Below are positions 1 to 8,839 of a DNA stretch of 64,000 nucleotides, piece after piece. The translations under genes and the position numbers were made by a program. Where the stretch lies: NCBI RefSeq assembly GCF_006717095.1, contig NZ_VFQE01000001.1:4001205-4065204 (forward strand), read 5' to 3'. The notes under the pieces are model-generated. The model was not told where the DNA came from, searched no databases, and was given only the letters and a program-made list of their open reading frames with translations. Source of the stretch: Blastococcus colisei. GTDB taxonomy: Bacteria; Actinomycetota; Actinomycetes; Mycobacteriales; Geodermatophilaceae. Within the stretch, counting starts at the first letter, position 1. Each line of letters begins with the position of its first letter.

Positions 1-745
1 CGATGAGCAGGGTCGCCAGCGCGCCGACGAGCAGGGCGACCACCACGAGGAAGACGACCGCTCCCTCCCCGGGGCCGCCGGGGTTGCTCGGGTCGAGGAA
101 CAGCAGGACGACGCCGAGCATCGGGACGCCGCTGGTGAGCAGCCAGGCGAGCAGCAGGCGCGGGCGGACACCGAGGACGAGCGTGCCCGCCGGCGGGTGG
201 GCCGTCAGGGCGATCGCGGTGACCACGCGCGCGGCCCGGGCGACCAGCAGATAGGTGACGCCGGCGGTGGCCAGCCCGCCGAGGAGGATGGCGACCGCCA
301 CCCGCAGTCCGACCCGCGCGTCGGGGAAGGCCCCGGCTGCGACGAGCCCGACGACGACCGCGCCGGCGAGCCACACCGCGCCCGCGATCAGGGCCGTGTC
401 CAGCGGCAGCCGCAGCACGTGGCCGGCCTCGTCGCTGCTCGGGGGGCGACCGGCCATGAGCCAGCGGTTCGTGGCGCGCTGACGACGCAGGCCGACGACG
501 GTGGCCACCGGCAGCGCCACGACCAGGTAGGCGGCGACGGTGAGCAGCACCGGCGTGCGGCCGCTGTCCCCGCTCCCGTCCTCCACGCCGAGCAGCAGCA
601 CGGCCACGGTGGCGACGCCGACGAGGTTCGCGCCGAGGACCAGCACCACGATGGCCGGGACGGCGCTGCGACCGCTCGGCGCCCAGTACGTCCAGGGCTG
701 GTCGCGGCGCACGGTCCGCGGGCCGCGACTGTCGCCGAGGGTCAC
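1..745 (-). CDS. Membrane protein, partial; probable N-terminal membrane domain of an adenylate cyclase-like protein
   Basis: This reading frame has no stop before the left edge, so only the first 248 codons are visible. After a hydrophilic start with a W-T-Y-W motif it has about six hydrophobic segments, and the last visible one resembles the final helix before the HAMP/cyclase domains of mycobacterial membrane adenylate cyclases (motif WLLTSGVPMLG). The catalytic domain would lie outside the window, so the cyclase assignment is inference. The GTG at 743-745 was chosen because the hydrophobic region follows naturally, but the frame is open further upstream. It follows the SRPBCC gene on the same strand. 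Confidence 0.5.
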   Translation of the reverse strand, partial: MTLGDSRGPRTVRRDQPWTYWAPSGRSAVPAIVVLVLGANLVGVATVAVLLLGVEDGSGDSGRTPVLLTVAAYLVVALPVATVVGLRRQRATNRWLMAGRPPSSDEAGHVLRLPLDTALIAGAVWLAGAVVVGLVAAGAFPDARVGLRVAVAILLGGLATAGVTYLLVARAARVVTAIALTAHPPAGTLVLGVRPRLLLAWLLTSGVPMLGVVLLFLDPSNPGGPGEGAVVFLVVVALLVGALATLLI

Positions 746-816
746 GCGTTCATGATCGCGGAGCGGCGCGGAGAAGCGCCGGGCGGGTGGCAGAGATTCC
801 CTGGTCGGGTGTCGGC

Positions 817-1272
817 TCAGCGTGGCCCTTCGAGGCGGTTCCGGAGCGCGGCGAGGTCCTTCCGGTTGGCCCGCCGCATCGCCGCGGCCATCACCGGGGC
901 GGCGATCCCGGCGAAGCCAAGGGGCCGCCCGCGGTTGCGCAGGGTCATCCGGGTGGCGTCGTCGTCCACGGCCTGCCAGGTGTAGGTGGTCTCCATGGGG
1001 AACGGCCCCTGCGCCGTCCGCATGACCAGCCGCTCACCGGGGACGAGCTCGACCACCTCGTAGGTGTAGGCCAGCCGGCGGCCGAGGAAGCTCGCGACGA
1101 AGGCCATGCGCGAGCCGACGGCGACCGGCGGCGGCGTCTCCCACTCGACGGAGGCGATGTTGACGTACCACTCGGGCGCGTTCGAGGGGTCGCCGGCGTA
1201 GGCGGCCACCTCCGCCACCGGGCGCCCGATCACCGTCTCGGTCAGCACGTCGACCTCGCTCGCCACGGCCAT
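817..1272 (-). CDS. SRPBCC-fold (polyketide cyclase/dehydrase-like) protein
   Basis: A 151-residue single-domain protein with the pattern of the SRPBCC/Bet v1-like fold: an N-terminal strand (EVDVLTETVIGRPVAEV), a D-P-S-N-A-P-E-W-Y turn near residue 30, and a long C-terminal helix (MRRANRKDLAALRNRLE). Members bind hydrophobic ligands or act as small cyclases; the ligand here is unknown. The ATG at 1270-1272 is preceded by a GGGAAGGG ribosome binding site. The gene follows argG by 31 bases on the same strand and may be co-transcribed, but no functional link to arginine is evident. Confidence 0.75.
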   Translation of the reverse strand: MAVASEVDVLTETVIGRPVAEVAAYAGDPSNAPEWYVNIASVEWETPPPVAVGSRMAFVASFLGRRLAYTYEVVELVPGERLVMRTAQGPFPMETTYTWQAVDDDATRMTLRNRGRPLGFAGIAAPVMAAAMRRANRKDLAALRNRLEGPR

Positions 1273-1303
1273 CCCTTCCCGAGACCATCCTCCGCCCGAG
1301 TGA

Positions 1304-2770
<1,467 letters not shown>

Positions 2771-2788
<18 letters not shown>

Positions 2789-3241
2789 AGCCGGGGTGCT
2801 GCCCGCGGACCGCGGCGACAGCCCGGTGACCTGACGGCTGTGCCCCCGCATCTCCGTGAGCAGTTGCCCGTCCCCGTCTCGGGTGAGGGCCACGTCGTAG
2901 ATGCCGCCCCGGCCCACGACGGCCCGTTCGACGGCGGTGGCGGTGACGGCGTCGCCGGCATGAGCGGAAGCCAGGTACTCGATGCTGCACGAGCGCCCGA
3001 CGGCGGGGTGGCCGTGCGAGTTGCAGGCCATCGCGAACGCGATGTCGGCGACCGCGAACAGAGCCGCGCCATGCGCGCTGCCGTGCCCGTTGAGCATCTC
3101 GGGGCGGATGGTCATGTGCGCGGTCACGGCACCGGGCGCCACGGAGCTCACGGTGAGGCCGAGCGCACGGGCCGTGGTGTCACCGGACAGGAATCGGGCC
3201 ACCGACTCCTCGGCGATCTGCTGCTCGGTCCGGTCGGACAT
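2771..3241 (-). CDS. paaI: PaaI-family hotdog-fold acyl-CoA thioesterase
   Basis: A 156-residue hotdog-fold protein carrying the PaaI signature: NGHGSAHGAALFAVADIAFAMACNS at residues 51-75, including the G-H-G-S-A-H-G catalytic stretch and the N-S at the end of the central helix. PaaI enzymes hydrolyse hydroxyphenylacetyl-CoA or related aromatic acyl-CoAs. No phenylacetate pathway genes are visible beside it, so the substrate is open. Its stop codon lies within the argG promoter region. It is transcribed away from the small gene at 3423, with a 180-nt divergent control region between them. Confidence 0.85.
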
Positions 3242-3295
3242 CTGCGCTCCTAGGTCGGGTCATCCGCCGACGAGGCACCAGGAACGACGTCCGGC

Positions 3296-3317
3296 GCGTG
3301 GTCCGATCCGACCACGC
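3296..3317. promoter_or_regulatory. Perfect 8-bp inverted repeat in a divergent intergenic region
   Basis: GCGTGGTC and GACCACGC are exact reverse complements separated by CGATCC. The site lies 55 nt upstream of the paaI start and 106 nt upstream of the gene at 3423. Such a symmetric element between divergent genes is a plausible repressor operator. The cognate regulator is unknown; the LuxR/TPR regulator at 4566 is the nearest candidate. Confidence 0.4.
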
Positions 3318-3335
3318 GGGTGTCCCGCTCCGGTT

Positions 3336-3381
3336 GGTCGGTTCGGGCGATGCGGACCGACCGGGCAGATTCCTAGCGTCG
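3336..3381 (+). promoter_or_regulatory. Promoter/operator shared in layout with the one at 6266
   Basis: A 10-bp inverted repeat with one mismatch (GGTCGGTTCG at 3336-3345, CGGACCGACC at 3353-3362) overlaps CGATGC (3348-3353). CGATGC is followed after exactly 18 nt by CCTAGCGTCG (3372-3381), which contains a TAGCGT -10-like hexamer. The same pair, CGATGC-N18-CCTAGCGTCG, recurs upstream of the pseudo-hydrolase gene. The first gene starts 41 nt downstream with a GAGGAGG ribosome binding site. Confidence 0.5.
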
Positions 3382-3422
3382 GTTCCCGTCAGGAAACCAC
3401 TCCGGCATCCGAGGAGGCGGCC

Positions 3423-3707
3423 ATGTCCGTCGTGATGATGATCGACAACCCGAACGGCTCGCAGGAGATCTACGAGAAGGTGGCCTCAGGCGTGACGCTG
3501 CCGATCGGCGGGCGGGTCCACCTGGCCGGCCCCCGGCCGGGCGGCGGCTGGCGCGTGATCGAGGTGTGGGACACCGAGGAGGAGGCCCGCAGGTTCCTCC
3601 GGGAGCGGTTCGGTCCCGCCCTGCGTGCCGCCGGAGCGCCCGGCCCCCCGCCGGAGCCGGAGTTCTGGCCGCTCCACCGCCTTGCGACGACGGAGGTGCC
3701 GGCATGA
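3423..3707 (+). CDS. Small protein of unknown function, possibly a dimeric alpha/beta-barrel protein
   Basis: The 94-residue protein has the look of a small ferredoxin-like alpha/beta barrel: an initial strand (VVMMIDNP), a helix (GSQEIYEKVASG), a strand with V-H-L-A-G, W-R-V-I-E-V-W-D and then a helix rich in E and R (TEEEARRFLRERFGPAL). That order is typical of the antibiotic-biosynthesis-monooxygenase-like superfamily, but no catalytic motif is recognisable. The ATG is preceded by GAGGAGG. The stop overlaps the start of the following membrane protein gene (ATGA), so the two are translationally coupled. Confidence 0.7.
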   Translation: MSVVMMIDNPNGSQEIYEKVASGVTLPIGGRVHLAGPRPGGGWRVIEVWDTEEEARRFLRERFGPALRAAGAPGPPPEPEFWPLHRLATTEVPA

Positions 3708-4459
3708 CCGCCATCCGGGCCGGGGCCACTGCGCCGGCGGGGACGGGAGACCACGCATCCGCCGTCCGCACCCCGCAGGGCGCCGACGGCTCCTCGCGCG
3801 GGCCGGTTCCGTGGGGTCGGGCCCGGCGGATCACCGCCGCGGGCACCGTGGCCACGGCCCCGGTGGTGCTGCTCGCCGGGATCGGCTACCACCCGTTCAT
3901 CGCCGACCTCCGGGACAAGGAGGCGGTGGCGGCCGCGCTCACCGCCGACGTGACCCGCTGGTCGATCGCGCACCTCGTGGTGGCCGTCGGGGCACCGCTG
4001 GTCGCGCTGGCTTTCCTCGCGGTCGCCGCGGCGCTGCGACAGCGCGGCGAGTGGCGGTGGAGCGCCCGCTCCGTGCCGTTCGTGGTGGTGGGCAGCACCC
4101 TCTTCGCGCTGCTGCCCGCCATGGAGATCACCGTGCTGGCGGCCACGCTCGCCGGCGCGGACCCGGTCGCGGTACTCCTCGAGCTCGACGCGTGGTTCAT
4201 GCCGTTGCTGCTCTCCGGAGCCGGGGTCTTCGCCATCGGCGTCGCGTTCGTCGCCCGCTCGGTGGTCTCGGCCGCCGTGCTCCGGCGAGGGACGACGGTG
4301 CTGGTCGGAACGGCGTTGCTGGTGGCCGCCGTGTCCCGGTTCCTCCCGTTCACCGCTGCCCTGCTCGTCGGGGCCGGAGCCCTCGCGGTGGTCCTCTGGC
4401 CGCTCGTCGGGCTGGTGGCGGCACGGCCGGTTCCGCGCGTCGGCACAGCCGCACGCTGA
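3704..4459 (+). CDS. Multi-pass membrane protein of unknown function
   Basis: A 251-residue protein with a hydrophilic N-terminal stretch of about 40 residues followed by about six predicted transmembrane helices (for example TVATAPVVLLAGIGYHPF, SIAHLVVAVGAPLVALAFLAVA, TVLVGTALLVAAV). I recognise no transport or enzyme motif. The ATG overlaps the stop of the upstream small gene, so the pair forms one unit. The unit precedes a LuxR/TPR regulator and a pseudo-hydrolase, suggesting a shared physiological module of unknown role. Confidence 0.7.
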   Translation: MTAIRAGATAPAGTGDHASAVRTPQGADGSSRGPVPWGRARRITAAGTVATAPVVLLAGIGYHPFIADLRDKEAVAAALTADVTRWSIAHLVVAVGAPLVALAFLAVAAALRQRGEWRWSARSVPFVVVGSTLFALLPAMEITVLAATLAGADPVAVLLELDAWFMPLLLSGAGVFAIGVAFVARSVVSAAVLRRGTTVLVGTALLVAAVSRFLPFTAALLVGAGALAVVLWPLVGLVAARPVPRVGTAAR

Positions 4460-4517
4460 CCCTCCGGGAGGCGCGCGGCCTCGGACCGCGGACCGGAAGG
4501 GGGGCGCCCGTCCCCCT

Positions 4518-4534
4518 GGACCGATCCGCGGTCC
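4518..4534. promoter_or_regulatory. Inverted repeat upstream of the LuxR/TPR regulator gene
   Basis: GGACCG and CGGTCC are perfect 6-bp arms around ATCCG, 31 nt upstream of the regulator start. GGACCGAYC/T also occurs in the control regions at 3336 and 6246, so it may be a common operator half-site for this regulator. Confidence 0.4.
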
Positions 4535-4565
4535 GACGTGTTGCATGGTGTCCGGGGAGCAGCAG

Positions 4566-6206
4566 ATGCCGGATACGCAGCAGCTGAGGATCGGGCGGGA
4601 CGCGATCACCACCCGGGCGTGGACGCAGGCCTACGAGGCCCTGTCCGCAGCCGACGGGGACGGCGAACTGGGCGCCGACGACCTCGACCGCCTGGCGATC
4701 GCGGCCTATCTGACCGGGCACGACGACGCCTACGAGCACGCCCTCGATCGCGCCGTCCGTCTCCTCCTGGACGGGGAGGACCTGCGTCGGGCGGCGCGCA
4801 CCGCGTTCTGGCTGGCGCTGGGCCTGTTCCGGCTCGGCGAGCCGGCCCGCGCCGGAGGATGGCTGTCCCGTGCCCACCGGGCCCTGGCCGAGGACGGCGA
4901 TCGGCCGTGCGCCGAGCAGGGCCTGCTGCTGGTCCCCGCCGGATTGCAGCGCCTGTTCTCCGGGGACGGGGAGGGGGCGGCCGAGGTCTTCCAGCAGGTG
5001 GTCGACGTCGGGGCACGGTTCCGGGACCCGGACGTCACCGCGTTCGGTGTGCTCGGCTCCGGCCAGGCGATGGTCGCCTGCGGCGACCGCGAGCGAGGCC
5101 TCGCGCTGCTCGACGAGGCGATGGTCGCCGTCACCGGGAGGGACGTCTCGCCGATCACCGTCGGCATCGTCTACTGCGCGGTGATCGAGAACTGCCACCT
5201 GGCGTTCGACCTGCACCGGGCCCGGGAGTGGACCGCCGAGCTCACCCGGTGGTGCGCCGCGCAGCCCGACCTCGTGCCGTACCGGGGGCAGTGCCTGGTC
5301 CACCGGGCCCAGGTGCTCGCGCTCGAGGGGCACTGGTCGCAGGCCACGGAAGAGATGCGGCGGGCGCGTGAACGACTGGCGGATCCGCCGGGGCAGCCCG
5401 CCGTGGGCATGGCCTGGTACGAGACCGGGGAGTTGCTGCGCCGGCAGGGCCGGCACGGAGAGGCCGAGGACTGCTACCGGCGGGCCAGCCAGCACGGTCA
5501 TCCGCCGCAGCCGGGAATGCTCCTGCTGCGCCTGGCGCAGGGCCGGGAGGAGGACGCCCGCGCGGCGATCGACGCGGCGCTGTCGACGGCGACCTCCGGC
5601 GGTGCCCGCTGGCACCTGCTGGCGGCCGCGAGCGAGGTGTGCTGCGCGTGCGGGGACACCTCCGCGGCCCGCGCGGCCGCCGACGAGCTGGACGAGGTCG
5701 CCCGGCAGCAGACCGGGGAGTGGCTACGGGCCATCGCCGCGACGGCCGTCGGGAGCGTGCTCCTGGCCGAGGGCAGCGCGCGGGAAGCGGGCGCGGTGCT
5801 GCGCGGGGCCTTCGAGGCGTGGCGCGAGCTGCACGTCCCGTACGAGGCCGCACGCGTGCGGCTCCTGCTCGGTGAGGTCTCCGCCGCGCTGGGCGACACC
5901 GACGGCGCGCTCCTCGAGTGGGATGCCGCCCGGTACACCTTCGAGGAACTGGGGGCGCTCGATGAATTGGCCCGCGTCGAGGCCCGCCTCTCCCCGGAGC
6001 CACGGTCGCGCCCCAGCGGGCTGACCGAGCGGGAGGTGGAGGTGCTCCGGCTGGTGGCTCGGGGCTGCACCAACCGCGAGATCGCGGACGCGCTCGTGCT
6101 CAGCGAGCACACCGTCCGGCGGCACCTGCAGAACGTGTTCGGCCGCCTGGGGGTCTCCTCGCGGGCGGCCGCCGCCACGTTCGCGGTGCGGCACGACCTG
6201 ATCTGA
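4566..6206 (+). CDS. LuxR-family regulator with TPR-like helical repeats
   Basis: This 546-residue protein consists of about 450 residues of helix pairs typical of TPR-like repeats, followed by a C-terminal LuxR/GerE helix-turn-helix from about residue 480 (LTEREVEVLRLVARG, NREIADALVLSEHTVRRHLQ, FGRLGVSSRAAAA). It lacks the ATPase module of MalT/LAL regulators. It probably senses a partner or ligand through the helical repeats and controls the flanking genes. The ATG at 4566 was preferred to the GTG at 4545 because GGGGAG lies 7 nt before it. Inverted repeats containing GGACCG lie upstream of this gene and of both neighbouring units. Confidence 0.85.
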   Translation: MPDTQQLRIGRDAITTRAWTQAYEALSAADGDGELGADDLDRLAIAAYLTGHDDAYEHALDRAVRLLLDGEDLRRAARTAFWLALGLFRLGEPARAGGWLSRAHRALAEDGDRPCAEQGLLLVPAGLQRLFSGDGEGAAEVFQQVVDVGARFRDPDVTAFGVLGSGQAMVACGDRERGLALLDEAMVAVTGRDVSPITVGIVYCAVIENCHLAFDLHRAREWTAELTRWCAAQPDLVPYRGQCLVHRAQVLALEGHWSQATEEMRRARERLADPPGQPAVGMAWYETGELLRRQGRHGEAEDCYRRASQHGHPPQPGMLLLRLAQGREEDARAAIDAALSTATSGGARWHLLAAASEVCCACGDTSAARAAADELDEVARQQTGEWLRAIAATAVGSVLLAEGSAREAGAVLRGAFEAWRELHVPYEAARVRLLLGEVSAALGDTDGALLEWDAARYTFEELGALDELARVEARLSPEPRSRPSGLTEREVEVLRLVARGCTNREIADALVLSEHTVRRHLQNVFGRLGVSSRAAAATFAVRHDLI

Positions 6207-6245
6207 GCGAGTGCGGCGTGGCCCGTTCGGACCATGCGCCGACCG

Positions 6246-6299
6246 GACCGATTGGTCGTCCTGGTCGATGCCGCCGGGCGGTCGGGCTCCCTAGCGTCG
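6246..6299 (+). promoter_or_regulatory. Promoter/operator with the same layout as the one at 3348
   Basis: CGATGC (6266-6271), an 18-nt spacer and CCTAGCGTCG (6290-6299) reproduce the arrangement at 3348-3381 base for base in the conserved blocks. An imperfect palindrome GACCGATTGGTC lies just upstream at 6246-6257. The pseudo-hydrolase gene starts 39 nt downstream behind GAGGAGG. This points to coordinated control of the two units flanking the regulator. Confidence 0.5.
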
Positions 6300-6337
6300 A
6301 CGGCATCCGCACCTCAGACGCGACCGAGGAGGCCGCC

Positions 6338-7267
6338 ATGCGCCACAGCAGCGCGCCCGGCGCCACGCAGCCGGACACCACCGCAGTCCAGCCCACCACC
6401 ACATTCCGCGAGGCGACCATCGATGACCTGCCGGTCGTCGAACGCCGAGACGACCTGGCCGGGATCCCGACCGTCGTGCTGGAGGGCGGGGAGGGCCCGC
6501 CGGTCGTCCTGCTGCACGGCCCCGGGGAGTTCGCCGCGCTCTGGGGCCGCGTCGTCCCACAGCTCACCGAGACCCACCGCGTGGTGGTCCCCGACCTGCC
6601 CGGGCACGGCGCCACCGGCCGGCCCACCGACGGACCGCTCGACGCCGAGCGCTGGCTCGCCTGGCTGCGCGATCTCGTCGCGCGGACCTGCACCCGGCCC
6701 CCGGCGCTCGTCGGTCACCTGGCCGGCGGGGCACTCGCGCTGCGCCACGCCATCGAGGGGGGTCCGGTCGAGCGCATCGTGCTGGTGGACTCCGCCGGTC
6801 TGGCGTTCAGCCGGCCGGCGCCGTCCTTCGCGACCCCGCTCGCCGGATTCCTCGCCCACCCGACCGAGCGCAGCCGGGACCGCTTCCTCGGCCGCTGCAT
6901 GTACGACTTCGACGGCATGCGCACCGAGATGGGCTCCCGCTGGGACCCGTTCGCGGGCTACGTGCTCGACGGCATGCGAGCGCCCGGCACCCGGTCGGCG
7001 GTGCTGTCGTTCGTGATGGCCCTCGGCATGCGCCCGATCCGCCGCCGCGACCTGGCCCGCATCCCGGTTCCGGTGTCGATGATCTGGGGGCGGCACGATC
7101 TCCAGAACCGGCTGCGGATCGCCGAGTCCGCCGCCGCCCGGTTCGGCTGGCCGCTCGAGGTCATCGAGGACGTGCGGGACGACCCCTGCTGGGAGCGGCC
7201 GGAGGCAGCCGTCGCGGCGCTGCGCGGCGCACTGGCCCGCCCCCTGCGCCGTCACCTGCCTGCCTGA
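6338..7267 (+). CDS. Alpha/beta-hydrolase fold protein lacking the catalytic serine and histidine (pseudo-hydrolase)
   Basis: The 309-residue protein has the alpha/beta hydrolase layout: oxyanion region VVLLHGPGEFAALW (56-69), VVVPDLPGHGATGRP (82-96), the nucleophile elbow and the late acid strand IWGRHD (249-254). The elbow reads V-G-H-L-A-G-G, so leucine 128 stands where the nucleophile serine should be. The C-terminal loop reads V-R-D-D-P-C-W-E-R-P, with aspartate 281 in place of the usual histidine. The fold is otherwise well kept, so a non-catalytic binding or sensing role is more likely than decay. The ATG follows GAGGAGG. Confidence 0.8.
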   Translation: MRHSSAPGATQPDTTAVQPTTTFREATIDDLPVVERRDDLAGIPTVVLEGGEGPPVVLLHGPGEFAALWGRVVPQLTETHRVVVPDLPGHGATGRPTDGPLDAERWLAWLRDLVARTCTRPPALVGHLAGGALALRHAIEGGPVERIVLVDSAGLAFSRPAPSFATPLAGFLAHPTERSRDRFLGRCMYDFDGMRTEMGSRWDPFAGYVLDGMRAPGTRSAVLSFVMALGMRPIRRRDLARIPVPVSMIWGRHDLQNRLRIAESAAARFGWPLEVIEDVRDDPCWERPEAAVAALRGALARPLRRHLPA

Positions 7268-7291
7268 GGTGCTCGGCCTTTTTCGGGAGCC

Positions 7292-8200
7292 CTACGAGGA
7301 AGGCTGTCGCTCATTGGCGTAGGCCACGACGACGATCGAGGCGACGACGACGGCGAAGCCGAGGACGTGGATCCACCGGAACGGCTCGCCGAGCAGGACG
7401 TAGGAGAGCACGAGGGCGCTGACGGGCATGACGCCGGTGAAGGCCGAGGCGATGAGGCCGGAGGCCGTCTGCATCCCGGAGTACATGAACAGCGTGCCGA
7501 GCGCGAGGGTCCCCGCCCCCCACCACAGCAGTGCGACGAGCCCCGACGTCTCCACCTGGGAGGCGTCGAAGCCGCCGACCTGGAACAGCGCCAGGGGCAC
7601 GAACAGGACGGCGGCGGCCGCGCTGGTCACGCCGGTGATCTGGACCGGGCTCAGCTGCTCACCGGCCGGCTTGCCCGCGAGCGTGTAGAGCGCCTGGCAG
7701 CAGACCGCGCCGAAGACCAGCAGCCCGCCGAACACGATCGACGTCCAGTTGCCGATACCGCCCTGGCCGTACTGACTGCCGTTGACCACCGCCACACCGG
7801 CGAAGGCGAGCACGAGCGCGGCCACCTTCAGCTTGGTCAGCGCCTCGTGGAAGAACAGCCACGCCCCCACGGCCGTCATCGCCGGAGTCGTCGCCATGAT
7901 CACGCTGGCCGCAACCCCGGTCGTGAGGCTCAACCCGTACAGCAGGAACAGCGTGAAGCCAACCATCCCGAAGACGGTGATCAGGCCGAGCGAGGCGAGC
8001 TCCCGGCGGGAGAGACCACGGAAGGCCTGTCGTTGCCCGATCAGGAGCGGTGCGAGCAGCAGCGCGGCGATCAGCATCCGCCCCAGCGATCCGATGAACG
8101 TCGGGAAGCTGCGGCCGATGATCTGGCTGATCGGCGTGGCCGAGCCGAAGACAGCGAAGCCGAGCGCGAGCTGCGTGTGGGTGAGCGCCTCCCCCTTCAT
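7292..8200 (-). CDS. EamA/DMT-superfamily transporter
   Basis: A 302-residue, ten-helix membrane protein of the drug/metabolite transporter superfamily, with two repeated EamA halves (for example SVIMATTPAMTAVGAWLFFHE and SAFTGVMPVSALVLSYVLLGEPF). Such proteins export metabolites or amino acids; the substrate cannot be read from sequence. It converges with the pseudo-hydrolase gene, leaving only 24 nt between stops. No partner genes adjoin it. Confidence 0.88.
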   Translation of the reverse strand: MKGEALTHTQLALGFAVFGSATPISQIIGRSFPTFIGSLGRMLIAALLLAPLLIGQRQAFRGLSRRELASLGLITVFGMVGFTLFLLYGLSLTTGVAASVIMATTPAMTAVGAWLFFHEALTKLKVAALVLAFAGVAVVNGSQYGQGGIGNWTSIVFGGLLVFGAVCCQALYTLAGKPAGEQLSPVQITGVTSAAAAVLFVPLALFQVGGFDASQVETSGLVALLWWGAGTLALGTLFMYSGMQTASGLIASAFTGVMPVSALVLSYVLLGEPFRWIHVLGFAVVVASIVVVAYANERQPSS

Positions 8201-8282
8201 GGCGTCAGCCCATCACGGGCGTCGTCCAGCTGCGCGGGACAGTGGAGCCCTGGACGAGCGATCGACCGTCGGCTCGCACGCA

Positions 8283-8318
8283 CGAGAGCCCCGGTCGGTG
8301 ACCCGACCGGGGCTCTCG
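8283..8318 (-). terminator. Strong hairpin terminator after tmRNA
   Basis: Perfect 16-bp stem (8283-8298 with 8303-8318) closed by a TGAC tetraloop, 8 nt past the tmRNA 3' end. There is no U-tract, as is common in actinobacteria. It lies between tmRNA and the start of the DMT transporter gene. Confidence 0.75.
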
Positions 8319-8326
8319 CACAGGGG

Positions 8327-8702
8327 TGGAGGTGGCGGGAATCGAACCCGCGTCCTTCGACGCATCACCAGGGCTTCTCCGAGCGCAGTCTGCGTTGTCT
8401 CTGCTCGACCCCGTCGATCATGCAGACAAGTCGACGTGACGGGCCCAGTCGCTGTTGGGTGTCCCGCACGCGCCCGCGGCCGGCACGTGCGGTGAGTCAT
8501 CTAGCTGATGCCAGGATCCGGGCCGATGACGAACCCGGGCTGACAGAGCCTACGTCCCGCTGTCAGGCAGCGAGGGCGTAGGACTCAGCGCGATCAGAGT
8601 CGGCGCTTGTGTTTTTTGCAACGCATGGTTAACGAGCTCATCGTTGCCTTCCTCGGCTCGCTTCCCCTGGTCACCCGACCGAAGTCGAGACCATTCACCC
8701 CC
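8327..8702 (-). ncRNA. ssrA: Transfer-messenger RNA (tmRNA)
   Basis: Rescues stalled ribosomes by trans-translation with SmpB, whose gene is also in this window. The 5' end GGGGGTG pairs with CACCTCC at the 3' end (7 bp, one G-U), and the T-arm reads GCGGGTTCGATTCCCGC. The tag frame at 8563-8619 starts at a GCA resume codon and encodes AKNTSADSDRAESYALAA followed by TGA, ending in the ALAA degradation signal typical of actinobacteria. The discriminator A is followed by CCC, so the terminal CCA is not encoded and must be added post-transcriptionally. Ends were set from the acceptor stem. Confidence 0.93.
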
Positions 8703-8708
8703 TGTGTA

Positions 8709-8714
8709 GTTGTA
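8709..8714 (-). promoter_or_regulatory. -10 element of tmRNA
   Basis: TACAAC on the minus strand lies at -12 to -7 relative to the tmRNA 5' end fixed by acceptor-stem pairing. I see no convincing -35 hexamer. Confidence 0.5.
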
Positions 8715-8839
8715 CGGAGAGCGTAACGGCTGCGAGCGACATCGTGTTCCCACCGCACCCGGACGGGTCGGTGTGCGCGAAAGCACAGCTGGAGGCGCCA
8801 GACCTGCGCACCGGCGCACACCGTTCGCCGCTGGCGCCG

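Noticed and set aside
8320..8345. tRNA gene (T-arm-like sequence GGTTCGATTCC)
   Set aside because: It is the 3' end of tmRNA; no anticodon arm precedes it at tRNA distance.
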